64,000 nt of DNA from Moringa oleifera (taxonomy: Eukaryota; Streptophyta; Magnoliopsida; Brassicales; Moringaceae): positions 372,001-436,000 of the forward strand of contig JAJFZO010000799.1 in the NCBI GenBank assembly GCA_021397835.1. The letters are read 5' to 3'. Both the position numbers and the translations under genes were made by a program. This document shows positions 38,101 through 51,210 of this stretch, piece after piece (within the stretch, counting starts at the first letter, position 1; every line of letters begins with the position of its first letter). Under the pieces are notes generated by a model. That model was not told the DNA's origin. It did not search any database and was given only the letters and a program-made list of their open reading frames with translations.

Positions 38101-41100
38101 TACAGAAGTGACAGTAAAGACATAAGTTAGCTAAATGCCCTAAAATCCGTGTATGAAAGGGCCTACAATCTTGGGGAGTACGTTGATAATTACAACCCAG
38201 CAAGCACATAATAACGTGTTGTGAAGGTTTTTTATACTTTCTCGTTAAGATGATTACTTATAGTTTTGCCAAATTTAAAGGGCATAATGCTAATGAATTA
38301 GGGCTATAGCCGCTATTTATCTCGAATTCCTTAAATTATATACAGGGAAAAGAGAAAGAATTGGAGCTTATCAACAATAAGAATGCCCGATTGACTTTAC
38401 TTTATGACTATATGGTCTCTTTTAGCACACTTGACTTATCATATAAGTATACAATAATAATTGAGCATACATTGCTAATAGGCAAGTCAATTCTAAGAAT
38501 GGTATTAGAGACCAAACTACAATATCTTGGTAAGAGGAGCCTCATATAAGTGGTTAAGATAGGCCTTTGAATGCAATCTAGAGCCCATATGAGGAGCTCG
38601 TTACATGTGCATTTACTTGCATGAGCGAGCCCTTACTGAAGTAGTGGAATGCTCCTTATCACTCGTAACCTTTAAATGGAGAAGGAACTCAGAACCACAA
38701 AACAAAGAATTAGCAACTCTATGAGAAATGTATGAAAATAACCGCACTTCATTGCACTCAACTTGTCGTCACTGTGTCATTAGATGTTTTGAGTGGCTGT
38801 CAAATGGGTAGTTGGCTTTCTAAACCTATCTACATACAGTCCTAGAAAAACCAAAAGACTAGTAGCCTATTGCCACTCTGTATGTGAAAGCGCTTCCCTC
38901 GTGTCATTTCTTGATTTTGCAATACAACAAAGTATGGTTGGCAGTTGGGACCTTTCCTTACATTTTTGGCTTGAGTTTCAGTTTTAGCATGATAGCTATA
39001 ACTTTCATTTCTTAACTAGGTTTTTTTAACTTTATATGTAACTTATTAAGTTATGACTTCGCATACTCAGTTTTGAAATTAGGAATCAATAAAACTGCCT
39101 TTTCTCAATTAGAAAGGTTATTTAGGTAGCTTAGCTGGTTTGATTTACTGAAAGCAATTCAATGAACATTCTTATGTAACAGTTTTTAATTTCCCATGGC
39201 ATCCTGGGGGTTTTCCTTACAACATTGGTAGTGCTTGCTTTCCATTGCTTGATAATTGATCTTTTCGATCGTTTTCTTACTCTTCTTCTCAAAAGAGGCT
39301 AAGTCTTTTTTCACTAGTTGCAGTTTAAAAAGAAAAAAATATGCTACTTCCTTTCTTAGGTGCACCCCTTCAAATAAGGTTGATTGCCTTATGAAACTAC
39401 TACAATCCATTAGTTTTTCTTCCCATTACAAAAGACTTTTGTTTTCTCTTCATGTGAATGTCGTTAGGAGGTAGACCCCTAGTTTCTTAGGGAGGAGTTA
39501 TTGCCTCAAACACATTGGTTTTAAGCCTGATAATGGAATGACGACACTATGAATGAATATTACATTAATAGAGTAATTGTTCTTTCCTTATGCCCTTAAC
39601 ACGAAGCTAAGGCAATGATGCAAATATTTGTTAGTGCATTAAGTAAGTCAGATACTAATTGGTACGAAACAGGTCAATTACACAAAATCCAGCCTCAACT
39701 TTGAAAGCCTCCACGGTTTGGTGTTTTGATTTGAGTTTATCAATCCATATGATATGGCTTTAGAGCTTCCCAGCTTGGGTTATTGTGAAGCGTGAAAGCA
39801 CAAGTGAGCACAGTCTTTCACTACTTATGTAACCTTACATCATGGCTTTTAGAAGGACCTAAAGTGCATGATGATTCAATCTCCAAATATAAAACAAGGC
39901 CTCCTTTGTTGGCCTCCCTCTTTCTCTCTCCTATTGACATAGTAAAGTATGGTTTTATTAAGCGTGATACATGCCCATTATAAAGTGGTCTTTGAAAGGT
40001 CTTAAACAACTATTTGCCTTTAGTTCTTAAAGACATAATGAATAGTTTTCTTCTTTACCAACCACTCATGAAAAGAAAGAATACTTAGGGCCTCCTCAAT
40101 CTGCCCTAATTTAAATATGATTCTTTCTCACTTTATCCTACCTCACTCACTGTCCCTTAGGCTTAAAAAAGTGCCTTTTCGTTGTCATCACTTATTATTA
40201 TCAATATGGCTAGTTTTTAGCGCTATTTCTAGCTTGAATTAAGGCTTTGAAGTCCCACTCTTCTTTTTATAACTAGAAAGGTAAGTAAACGTAAGTTCAG
40301 AGCCACCTTGATTCAAGATGTAGGAACACCAACCAGACCAAAAATAGATTCCTAAACTAACTTCGAAACAAATCTAAGCACTTTGATCGAAAGCCTTTCC
40401 TATCTAGTGTGAGTTGATCCTTCAATGTCTACACCAACTAAATTAGAAGCTTAATTTGAAACATGGAAGTAGGCTCAAGACGGATCCAAAGACTTCTTTT
40501 TGGTCCCCTAAAGTCATAAAGCAGATTAGACTATAATGTATGCCTATGGAATGAAAAATAATGAAAAGCAATCCATGTGAAAAATCAATAAAGGCTTGCC
40601 TATACGTCATTTTAGCATACTCACGATTTTTTTCAATTCGAACCTGTCACTACCTAGGTCAATCTTTTGATTGTAATTTGCTTAGTGTCATTTGGTTTGA
40701 GGGAATTCATTGGATCATGAACTTGCTTCATACTTGGCGTTTAATCTTTTGTTAGGAGCAAGGCTGTCCTTAGCAAGAATGGCTAAAACCGAGCCCTAAG
40801 TTAGAATTATGAAACTACTTATAAGAAATGTTTTTAAGTTGAGGGAATGTTTGGGCTTACTGACTAATAAAAGGTCTTTTCCAAACTAATTTGCTTGCTC
40901 TATTTGAAAAAAAAAAAGTTCTCATTCCAGAAAGATATCAATATACATAGAAAAAGATCTTAATCTTGGAGATCACAAAGTAAAAGTCCTATAAGCACCC
41001 ACTTTTAAAGAAGCAAATACACTCGCCTTAGGAAGCATCCACACTTATGTGTGACCTACATTTATTAATAATCTTGTGAGAATTTTCCTTCTCAACGTAG

Positions 41101-42711
41101 GTCAAAAGAGCAAGTCGATGAAAGAAAGACTCTCTCGAAAAGTGTCTACTCATGGAATAGAAAGACTTCTTGCATCAATAAACTCCTCGATTATGACAGA
41201 AAATGAGCTTTTGGGCTAAATCAATTTGGCAAAGGTGATTACTAGGAACTTTACACTTAATGAAAAGGGAAAATGAACACTAAATCCGCTTTGAAAGCGA
41301 TTCGAGATACCATAAGAATGATCGGGTGGTGATCGAGAATAGTAAAAACATTAAGATATGCTTGTCTAAAGATGTGTCAAAGTATACCTATGAAAGTAGA
41401 TTGCAAGGGTTAGGCACCAATACATTACTAAAAAACCAGCCAGAATAACTTTTCAGGGGGCGTGGAAAAATGGTCTTATTATCTATGGGCAAGAAAACCA
41501 CATGGGAAAAGAATCCTAAGGGAAGTTTCTCACTAGTGCTTTGCCTCACCACTGATCATTGTATTACTATGGTCAATAAATTGCCCTAAAGTGGCTTCGG
41601 ATGACCTCAAGGGTGGTCAAAGGCCCTAATAAGGCATTGTATCTTTCTTGCTCGAAGAATCTATGAAAAAAACGTCTCATTACGAATTCCTATCCCATTA
41701 ATAAAATATAGATAAGGGTTATTTTTGTTCCAAGTCTAACTTTTAAAGCATAACATTGGAAAAAAAAATATTTGGCTTTTAACTTTTTTCTTTGATAGAT
41801 CTTTCCTTTTAAAAGAGGTTTTACCCGACCCATTATGTCCTTTGTTCAATACCTATTTCCAAGGGTGAGAACCTTCAATTGAACATATTTTCTTTTACCT
41901 ACACTACTTTTTTTTTTTTTTTGACCTTATCCACCTTCTTTGAGGAATACTAGATCAAGAGATGAATTAGTGGATCACAAGGCTAAGTCGAAGGATGTCT
42001 GAACCTTCTTTAGTAGTGAGCCATACTTTTTAGCAAGGGCTTCAAGATCATAGTAATGCCTACCCAAACTTTTCATGGGTACAAATGTCATGTTTGAAGC
42101 TGCTTTCTCAAGACACCATGGAAAATATCACTGATGAACTTAATCTTTAAGTGTGAAATTGTTAGTTTCCTCATCTTTTTGATCCTAAGATCATATGGGT
42201 CAAAAATTGTCACTTTGTAGTTAATAAAAGCCCTTATTAAGAAAGTAAGCCAAGAGCCACTCATTTGAGCCAATAGATTCAAATTCTACTTTGCTTGTGC
42301 ATAAAGCAACATGTTTAAACTATAATGTGAAATCTTTGTTCTCCCTATCATTTCCAATTAAGAATTAACTTTGCTAGGTAGGAGGATGACTATTGGGATT
42401 ATTCAACTACTAATTGATGACCAAGAGACTACTATTCTCCCTTCACTATTAATATTGGCTTTCTTGTTGATAGAATGGCAAAGGGTGTAGTTTGGTTATA
42501 TATCCCATTAACTAGAAAATGGTGAAGCGCATCCATCACCCAATCATGTAAAGGCCAAACTAAGGTCTCTTTGCAATGGCAAAGACCCTCATCTTTCCAC
42601 TATTTTTTAACTTGATTTTGAACTTACACCTAATTAAGACATTTACTATGACACTCGTTTCATGTCAACCGCTTATCTTTTTTAAAAAAACTCGTAGTTC
42701 TCCCTCTTACC

Positions 42712-42736
42712 TATATATATATATATATATATATAT
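42712..42736. repeat. (TA)n microsatellite
   Basis: An uninterrupted TA run of about 12 units. Confidence 0.95.
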
Positions 42737-43435
42737 TGGTTAGATCAAATAGGGACTTCTATAAAGATCTTTCCACTCATTCATCATACTCAAAGTTGAA
42801 GTCATAGCATGGGATGCTTGAAAAACATAAGGAGAATCAACTTCGAGGTGGTGCTAAAATATAGTCATTTATCATATAAAAGAAGAGATTTGTGGGCCTA
42901 TTGATTGACCATAAATGCTAATCGATTGACTACTATCTAAGAGAAGATAAATGGTTCTTTATTGCTCAAGGGCAAAGGGAGAACATATAACAGTTTTTTT
43001 TTTTTAATCAAGAGTTGTTCCTTCTTGTTCAAGGTCATCAGATGTGAGATCTTCTTTTGACTTTGAGAAATAGGTCGAATGGGGGCCTACACTTGACTCA
43101 CCTCTGTATTTATAAAAAACCCTTCCTAAAGGAGAGTGAAAGCTCTAAGATGAGTATTTCTTAAATTCTGAGATTTATTCTCATCTTGATCCATTATGAA
43201 ATTTTCAAAATCTATAAAAACATTAATGGAAAGGGCCCATCATGATCTTTTCGAGGACTATAAGGTGCCGGAGTGGCATGATAGGCAAGGGATCCATAGG
43301 TTTTTGTGAAAGGGATGCTTTTATCATGTTATTACTAAAAAGAAAAACTGAATTCCTCTGTCTAATTCGATTTATCCACACTTCCATTCATTCCTTGCAA
43401 AAAAAAAAAAAAAAGGCTAACTACTTACTAGCTAG

Positions 43436-43472
43436 GAGCTGTATGAGCAGTAACATCCATGTACACTTTCGT
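43436..43472 (+). ncRNA. Group II intron domain V remnant (3' half of nad1 intron 3)
   Basis: GAGCTGTATGAG...CCATGTACACTTTC has the layout of a group II domain V hairpin (functional plant versions begin GAGCCGTATG and close with CATGTACGGTTC). It lies about 45 bases before nad1 exon d, the right distance for domains V and VI. In angiosperms the intron before this exon is trans-spliced, so only its 3' half is expected here. Substitutions break several stem pairs. Confidence 0.65.
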
Positions 43473-43515
43473 GAGAATGGTGGTGGACAGAAATGGCCTT
43501 GTTAAACCTTACTCT

Positions 43516-43576
43516 CATCTTCAATGGGGGTCCGCTCTTTTTTTCTCAAGAGAGTATGCCAATATGATTTAATGAG
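43516..43576 (+). pseudogene. nad1: nad1 exon d (NADH dehydrogenase subunit 1), mitochondrial-derived
   Basis: The sequence encodes remnants of SSMG.ALFFLGEYANMILM, seen as TCTTCAATGGG, CTCTTTTTTTCTC and GAGTATGCCAATATGATTT, and ends in AATGAG followed by GTGTAGAGCG, a group II 5' splice site. One T is missing in the ATTTTAATG segment, which shifts the frame, and the LGE codons are changed. nad1 is a membrane subunit of respiratory complex I and is split into five exons in plants. This is the short fourth exon. Confidence 0.88.
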
Positions 43577-46500
43577 GTGTAGAGCGTTGCATCTAACATT
43601 CATTGGGCTTTCCTTTCAAGGAATATGTGTCTTGGCTTGTGCAATAAACCCTTTTGGGTGAAAACCAGTGATAAATGGTCCAACTAAGCTTTCGGAGAAG
43701 GGTAACCTGCTGTGCAAGCATAACAATGAATTGTAGTGAACTCTTAATGACCAATCTAAGAAAAAGGGGAGATCTTCAGTAATGGTGACCTTTTCACTTT
43801 TCCACGAATTGATGCATGTACCAGATGCTTATATGGTAAAGCGTCATAGCTTGAGTTTGGAAGCAAGGTGGTTATTTTGAGAAATCCTTTCTTTCTCAAC
43901 CACTTTGGTGGGGGGTACAAACACATCCGTGTGGATTGCAAGTGATGGATACAAGAATGACGAGAAAGTGAAGAGTACTTGACTTCATTCATTTCAATCT
44001 TGGGAGAGGTGTTGAAAATTCTTAAGAACCAAAAATATTGAGCAAAAAGAAGCCCTATGAGTCACTAAAAGGATGACAAGTGTCCTTGATTATTAATAAA
44101 TGGAGCAAACAATGAGATTTGTCCCTCTTTAAAGTATAAAAAAAGAAATAAGGTTCAAACTTTAGATCGTTCACAGTAGTTCTACCTATAGAAAAGATCA
44201 TGGAAAAGGCAATTAGAATGGTACTCCAATCCATTTATGATCTTGTGTTTTTAAACACATCGCATTTTTACTCGCATCCAGGCTGCCACTCAGTCTTAAA
44301 ACGGATCAAAAAATAGTGGGAAATCTCTCATTGGTTTTTAGAATTCGACATTAGAAAGTGTTTTCATATCATCAACTTACATCAACTCATCCTAATCTTT
44401 AAGGAAGAGATCAAAGATCCTAACTTCTTTTACTCAATTCAGAAAGTCATTTCTTTCAGACAACTTATAAACGATAAGAAACATCCTTACTCCATCCTAC
44501 ACAGTGTACTACTATCGACCCTATCAGACAATATCTACCTACATAAGCTCGATTAGGAAATAGGGAGAATTCAATAAAAGTATGAAATTTTGATTACTTA
44601 GAGAATTAGATCAGTTTTATTAAGGACAAATCCTATTGATGACTAAGAAAACTCTAGAGAAAAAGCAAGCTTTAACACTCGTAAAAGAATAGAGCCATCA
44701 TTCTTGGGAGGGTAAAGAGCATCTAATACAAAGCGGCCTTTCATTCCCTTATTTCATCATGGCACACCCCCCCCTCTCTACAAGCACCTTTCGCCTCAAG
44801 GGCAATTAGAAAATTCCTTTCATTTACCCTTTCATCGACCCCCCTTGTTGTCTTCCTTAACAAGCACTCAAGCCTCTTTTGCATTGCTTTTCCTCATAAA
44901 AATCATCTCGTTGACCTTGAAGGCGAATTCTATGGTAGAGAATATTGTAATAATAATTAGGCCATAAAAGACCTTATTAAGTATTGCAAAAGAAAGGGCC
45001 GCTCATAGGGCTGGTCAAAAGGGCAATACTAGTTATTAGATAAAAGAGATGCCTGGCCCATAAGTTCGCCCCCTTAAAAACCCATTACTTAATAAGTATT
45101 TGTATGGCAAAATATGCCAACGACTTGCCATTAAGAATCGTGGGTGTTGTAAATGTTCTTATAGAAATACGAAAATGTATTGCCCGTTTTTTATAATCCA
45201 ACCTGAACCTCTAAATAGGCTTTGTAGGATCAATAACAATAGCTACATAAGGTACAATAGAATTCATCAGTACGATCATTCAGGAAGACTCTCCGAGGAT
45301 GACTCCTATGCAACTTTTGTGAAGGCTAGAGAATTATCTATGTGTCAACCACCGTATCTATATAACAACTTGCCATCTACACTTTGCCATTCATGAAAAG
45401 TTTAAGAACCTAGGTGATAGTATCTCGATCAAATAACTAAAGAAATTGATGAGCAAAATAGGAAGTTTATTAGACAACGTTTAACTAGTGAAAAAGATTG
45501 AGTAAGAAGTCCCTAAGTGAGCGTATTATAGGGGATCATCAAGCACATCCTGTAAGGATAAAGGGGATTTCATTATTGCATAGCTTAGTTCAGAGCAATG
45601 CATTATTAGATGTTTAACAGGCAGTCTCACAATCAAGCGTGAGTGTTTAAAAGTTGTGACTTTATACTCCTATGGGCCAAAAGGTAGCGAGGGAAGAAGG
45701 ACAACATTGGTAAGGATCTGTCAGCAGCAAATTCCCCATGCACATAAAGGTGCCTATCTAAAAAAATACTTTAAGGACTTTGGGATTGAGGTCACCTTAG
45801 CCAAAGAATACTTTGACCAATCCATGTGGCCTGCTTGATGAATGTTAGCGATAGAGACATTGTAAATTAGTCCATGGGAATTATGACAAGTCTTATATCA
45901 TACTATTAGTGCCACGATAACCTTTACCAAGTTTAAACGATTATTAACCACTAGATCTACTTGTCTACAATATTCACCTCAGCCCATAAGCACAAACCCT
46001 TAGTGTGGAATACAATCCCAAAGTACTGCAATGACTCAAATATAGTAAATCAAAGTGGTCAGCCCCTTATAGAGTTCCCCAACAGCACAGAGATTAAGAA
46101 GCTCAGACTTGATCGACCTGAACAATAAATAGAACTTAACTATTAGTCTAGTCTTGTAGTTGTTATTTTTTTTTCTATTAGTTGTAATACGAATAAGCAT
46201 TTACTTAAGTGATTAGTTGAGTGGGCTTACATTAGTTATCTTCTATAAGGTAGCTAGTTTTGGGGCTTTTGACATCGAAAAGACTATCCGGCTTAGCTTT
46301 GTTATTCCTCATGACATGTATTGTAGTAAACTCAAAATGCTCCTATAGTCTTTCTAATGCTAATGCCTTCTTCCTTCATTCATTTTTTTTTTAAGTTATA
46401 GTAGCCTTCGTGTCAACAAAATACAGACAGCAAAGCCAAAGTAATATTGAATAAGCAAGAAAAACCCTTCTTATTAGTAAAGCACTAACGGTTAAGAAAA

Positions 46501-46847
46501 GGCTCCTTACAATAGGTAGGCTAACATCTCTTTACTAATATTATGATTTTTATAATCATCCTTTCTCAAAGTTACTTCTTGCTTTAAAAAGATTATAAGG
46601 GTGCTCATGGCTCCTTCTTGGCTTGAAAGTTTGCTTTCGGTGAAAAACTTTTACCGCTAGCAGTTGGACTTGAAAGCAAGCTACAAGTGCCTTGAATTAA
46701 TCAATAAATGAATGAAAATGCTTGCCCAGGAATAGAAAGGGGGGACATGTTGGTTTAAGGGTGTCACATACGATTCCTTTGAGAAGGGTGTGATAACACC
46801 ACCTATTAGGCTCGATGAGTAGTCCACGGAGTTGTATCCTTACTCAT
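43577..46847 (+). other. nad1: nad1 intron 4 (group II), cis configuration, containing matR
   Basis: The interval between exon d and exon e is about 3.3 kb and carries matR on the same strand, exactly as in plant mitochondria where this intron is cis-spliced. The 5' end GTGTAG fits a group II start. I could not locate its domain V with confidence upstream of exon e. Confidence 0.8.
44200..46128 (+). pseudogene. matR: matR (maturase-related protein), mitochondrial-derived pseudogene
   Basis: Near full length (about 1.93 kb; functional matR is about 1.9-2.0 kb). It starts MEKAIRMVLQSIYDL, followed by TSHFYS and GCHSVLKRIKK. The first in-frame stop is at 44,314 (codon 39). WFLEFDIRKCFH is intact at 44,332-44,367. 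The RT active-site box reads YAND (45,113-45,124) instead of YADD, so a catalytic aspartate is lost. Later segments in shifting frames are LIEIRKCIARF, HEKFKNLGDSISIK, LSYYYCHDNLYQV, FTSAHKHK, NIVNQ and EFPNS. The probable end is a stop at 46,126-46,128. The intact protein is a splicing factor for mitochondrial group II introns; this copy is dead. Confidence 0.93.
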
Positions 46848-46963
46848 CTAGTGCATGCATCTTGCTCTCTCTAGGAAGTTGGCTGCCTAGCCTAGATCTT
46901 CCCATTTTCAAGAAGATCCTAGGCTTGATTTAGTTTAGTATTAAGGTGGTTCTTTTTCACTGT

Positions 46964-47004
<41 letters not shown>

Positions 47005-47131
47005 TGTAGCATTTCTACGATATCATTATGTTCAATTAATGGAACTTGGCCAGAAAGTGTTCTTGCCTTTATCATTAGCTTGGGTGGTCCCCATATCTTG
47101 TGTTCTGGTAATCTTACAATGGTTCCTTTAA
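46848..47131 (+). pseudogene. nad1: nad1 exon e (C-terminal exon), mitochondrial-derived
   Basis: The early part reads GWLPSLDLPIFKKIL-like in broken frame, then WFS.KVVLF. A (TA)n run (46,964-47,002) replaces the codons normally encoding LYIWVRAA. From 47,006 the frame is open and reads [20 protein letters not shown], then [20 protein letters not shown] to a stop at 47,129-47,131. It is recognisable as the conserved nad1 C-terminus, with several substitutions. Together with exon d and matR it proves a mitochondrial origin. Confidence 0.93.
46964..47002. repeat. (TA)n microsatellite inside the nad1 exon e relic
   Basis: A TA run with one ACA interruption sits where functional exon e has TTTCTATACATATGGGTTCG. 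The original TATACATA word was probably the seed for expansion. Confidence 0.9.
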
Positions 47132-48640
47132 TTATGCATGAAGAATTGCTCTTTTGAGGAACGAGAAGCGAGCGAGTCCTAAAAAATGCCCGTTTTTATT
47201 GTTAAGACTATAAATCTTCCTTACTTGTTTGTAGGAACCCAATAAAGTGGCCAGTAAGCCAATAGGTAAGGGGGTCTGATGATGCAGAAAGCAAGGAAAA
47301 GCAATAAAGCTATGCTGAACGGATGAAAAGCTACAATAAAAAGGGTGGCTACTTGCGATGAGACCATTGCATGGGGGATCTAAGGCAAACAGAGATAAAT
47401 AGTTCAAAAAAAGTGCCACATGCAAAACATTAGATTATATTAGCTTAAACACCATATTGGGATGAGGGATATTTTCCAACTCTTGTTTACCATTGGGAGT
47501 TTAATGGGAGGAAGTGTGCAGTTTACAATTTACAATCTTATTGTAGTTCACATATGTGTAAGCCTTAAACATCTTCCTTCCTTGTATGTAAGTGCTCTAA
47601 GGAAAGTGAAGTATTCTCAAATGGGAGGATTGAACAGCCTTGTTTTAAAGCTTGAAGTTTTGACTTTCAATTAACACTTTCAATTATGAGTAGAACTAAC
47701 TATAAGCCATTTTTATTTAACAAAAAGATGAGTTTTAAATCCCTTAAATTGTGTTATGACTTTCGAGCTCCTTTATTATTCTTTGTAAGATAAGGTGCTC
47801 CAAAGTTTGCATCATTCATTGCTTTCAAGTCTCTTTATTAGTAGGGTTATTGGGAATTAATCCCCCTTTGAAAACAAACCATTAATAATCAAGGGCCAGA
47901 TTGAAATCTATGGAATTGCCCTATCATTGATTTAAAGATCGAATAGAATGATTAAACATAAGGTCAAACCTTTATTTCATATTTATCAAGACATGTTAAT
48001 GTAATGGAAAATGAATCAATAACAATATGCCAGATCAAGGGCTTACTGACAATAACATGCCATTAGAAGCAGCAAAATTGGGCAAAGATTATGCTATTAA
48101 TCAGACTATTAAACCTTATTATCAATTAGATTTTGGTATAGCTAAGATCATTGGAAAAATCAAAGGCAAAGAAAAACACTTTAAAGAAAAAAAAAAAGAT
48201 GTTAACACTATGAGCAACTATGCCAATGACCTATGAAACGCTTTTAGGCAAATAGTTATCATATGATTAAGATAGACTAATCTCTTGCAGGATAAAATAT
48301 GTAGTTATCCCAATCCATGGGAAATTGTGACATTTTCTAGCTAATCAAAGTAAAGAATGACTATAACTAAGGTGACTGTCAAGAAAATGGCACAACATCC
48401 TCTAAGAAAATAGTCGTGCCACTTATCTTGCCCTAAATACAATTGGAAAATATGGCTGCAAACATTATGGAGAGACTTTAGAGGCTTCAAGCAATAGCAT
48501 TAATGTAATAAAAAAGTGTGAGAAACTCTATTGTAAAGGAATTTGATGCCTTCCCTTTTTTTTCGTATCTATTGAAAGATAAAAAAAGTCATACTTTATA
48601 AGGAGTCAAGCACCTAAAAGAGCTTATCTTGATCATGCTA
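47132..48640. other. Unassigned putative mitochondrial flanking DNA
   Basis: An open frame at 47,462-47,674 and another at 48,027-48,236 have no motif that I recognise. The latter might be upstream debris of the helicase-like relic that follows. Confidence 0.35.
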
Positions 48641-48643
48641 TAA

Positions 48644-48949
48644 AAAATACCAAAGATACGTTGGTCCATCCCTAAACGGAATGATTTTAGGGCAGCACAT
48701 GACTGTTATAACTTATGGATCTTCAATGAATTTCATGAGCCAGATGCAGAAGGCTCCATTTTCAGGGCAACGAAGGTAGGAACCACATTCGCCAATACAA
48801 TGTTAAAGGTCTTTGATGGACAAGAATGCCAATTAAACTTAAAATACGTAAGAGTCTTCACCAAAAAGAGAAATATGCCCATGATCGTAATAGCTAACCA
48901 ACTGCTCAAATCCCTAAGAAATACAAGACCTTTAGAGGAAGGTTCATAA
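48644..48949 (+). pseudogene. Superfamily 3 helicase-like (Rep-type) relic
   Basis: This is a stop-free frame of about 101 codons between stops at 48,641 and 48,947, in a region otherwise full of stops. It contains LWIFNEFHEP, which resembles a Walker B box with N in place of the usual D. About 50 residues later MPMIVIANQ resembles motif C, whose asparagine is the sensor residue of SF3 helicases. Between them, LKVFDGQE followed by KYVRVFTKK fits the loop that precedes motif C. No Walker A motif is visible upstream, where the frame is broken (KRAYLDHAIKNTKDT appears in another frame at about 48,617-48,660). SF3 helicases occur in Rep proteins of small circular DNA replicons and plasmids and in several virus groups. 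Which source applies is unknown, and the call rests on two motifs. Confidence 0.45.
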
Positions 48950-51210
48950 GGTTGAGGTTCTCAAAAAGGCTTGACTAATAGGGAGAGGGTCTTCTCAATA
49001 GGCCAAATCTAGTGGAAGAGAAAGTCATAGCTACTTCATATAAGTGCTTTCAAAGGCGAAAAAACAAAGCCATTATGCTGAAATCATGCTGACGCCTAAG
49101 ATAAAGCTCTAATACAGTGAAAAAGGTTTTTATTTCTTTTAATTTATTTTCCTAAAAAAGAAAGGAAAGGAAAATGAAAAGAACAAAAAAAAAAGGAGAA
49201 ATCCCCACGAAAAAATTAGGAAAGTCTTTATACTCAATCAAATAAAGAAAAGCATTAAAGAACAGTCAATTAAAGTAAGAAGAGGTCGGAGCCTCTTTAA
49301 GAATAAAAAAACTATGAAAAGTTACTATGATTGCTTTATTTCACAAATTTGCCAATGGAGTACCACAACATTGGACTGGAATGAGAGAGGTAAACCCAAG
49401 TAATGATGAAACAACCTAATCCCAAATGAATACTTACAGCATCAAAGAGAGGCAGCCAGATGCCAGTAAAGGAAATTCCCATGAATGACAAAATGGTCAG
49501 AGGGTGTAGAGATTCAGCCCATGCAAAGGATGCCTTGAATAAAGTGGATAAACTCACTTTTAGACGTTAAGGAAAGGGATGGGATACCATAATTTGCAAA
49601 TATAATGAGAAGATCATAAACCAATAACACATTGTCGAAAGTAACAAAAATAGTACAATTTTGAAAGTGGAGGATAATGAAGAGAAATCAAGTACCTTTA
49701 GATCTAATATGGAAAGCAGTTGCAGCGAATAACCTTTAGATCTTAAGAAGTAAGATAGAAGATAAAATAATAAAAACTAATTCTTAATAAAAGGCATAAG
49801 AAAAAGAAAAAGGCTTTTATATAAAAGAGACAGAGACGAAAAAGTGAAGCCAGGATAGAGAAGCCAATAAAAAATATTTATCTTCCTAGTGGACTATAAA
49901 AATTATCAACCCAAAGACAAGATACACAAGCAAGTCCATCAAAATGAGATAATGATACAAATATTATCAGGTTGCCAATAGGATACCGAAAAGGTAAGGC
50001 AACTTAATAGAGAGATGGCATTCTTTTACGCAGTATCGTAGAGCTCTTATTACTCGAGTCATAGAACTTGAGGGACACATCAACATGTAAGTTGATAAAA
50101 GCTAAAGGCAAAATGTGAAGGTACGAGTTTGAAGTGTCCATAAGCTTAAAGCATATAGGGGTAACAAACACTTATTAGTAGAGTAAAGCTCCAAAAAAAT
50201 GAAAGATTAATTGTAGTGTGGACCTGACTCAACTAAGAAAAGATCTACTTAAAAAATAAAAGAAAGAAGAGCATTTAATATAGTAATAATGCTATAAAAA
50301 TAGCAACTATACTGGCATTTGCTCCAACCTCAGCAAGATGCATTTTTCAAACAGTGATATCTATACTCTCTGTTGGGGTGCTTAGGCTTGTAAAATGAGT
50401 TTTTCTTTTTTAAAAAGGTTTTCAGTTTTTGCATCTTTTCTTAGGCAGGAATGAACTAAGTTAAGTGAGTAGTCATCAAGCGTACCTTCCTAGAAAGATA
50501 GCTGAGCTTGCAAGTATAAGCACGCATGAAAAAAGAGCAAGCAACTTACTTATAGAAGAAGAAAAGGCAAGAATTAATTCAAAAACTCATGGATAGAATG
50601 TTGGTTTAGGACATCAGAGAAGGGATTACCTTCATTAAACTAAAGTGGTTGATAAAAAGTTAAAGTAGTACAAGGAAATAAGAGAAAAAAAGGCATGTAG
50701 ATTGACTTTAAAAAAGGCTAAGGTTACTTTTTATATTGGTTGAATTCACCACTAAGTGGAATTAGACCTTCGACTCTCAATTGCTACTTAATTACCTCTA
50801 TTGGTTGCACTAAGCTTTCTTCACTTTTAGTTTCCTACTAAATCATAGCAAACCACAGACATGGTACCCATTTTTTATACCTGCCCATTAGCTTAGTAGT
50901 TGAGGGACTTGTCACGTTTCGCTCTTCCTACTTAATCCTGTAAGTCAATACTTCTTGCTTTGATGGCTGTCACTTGCAATAGTTGGAATTGGTTGGTCGC
51001 TTGCTTGATTGGAAGAACTATTGCTTTTTTTTTTTTAGCTTGACTAATCGTCTAGCAACGAGTTTCTTGAATCTGAAATCCTTAACAAGTACGATTGGCC
51101 AACACAATTACTTCGCTTCCCCATTACCCACCCTCTTTGAATAAGCTCTTTCTATCCATCCTTTCCCTTACTTCCCTACTAAAATAACCAAATTTAGCTA
51201 CTAATGAATA
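48950..51210. other. Unassigned putative mitochondrial DNA
   Basis: I recognise no gene. The minus-strand frame 49,336-49,557 is hydrophobic but matches nothing I know. Confidence 0.35.

Larger units (their letters stand above)
33111..43435. other. Unassigned putative mitochondrial intergenic DNA
   Basis: This is ten kilobases without a recognisable gene. Short frames (for example 36,807-37,040, 38,793-38,987 and 39,256-39,474) show no known motif. It contains an (ATTT)n stretch near 33,087-33,106, a 35-bp tandem duplication at 35,074, and (TA)n runs at 35,154 and 42,712. Confidence 0.4.

Noticed and set aside
45100..45396. 98-codon plus-strand open frame
   Set aside because: It is an out-of-frame reading of the matR pseudogene; the matR frame across the same bases shows YAND, LIEIRKCIA and other matR words.
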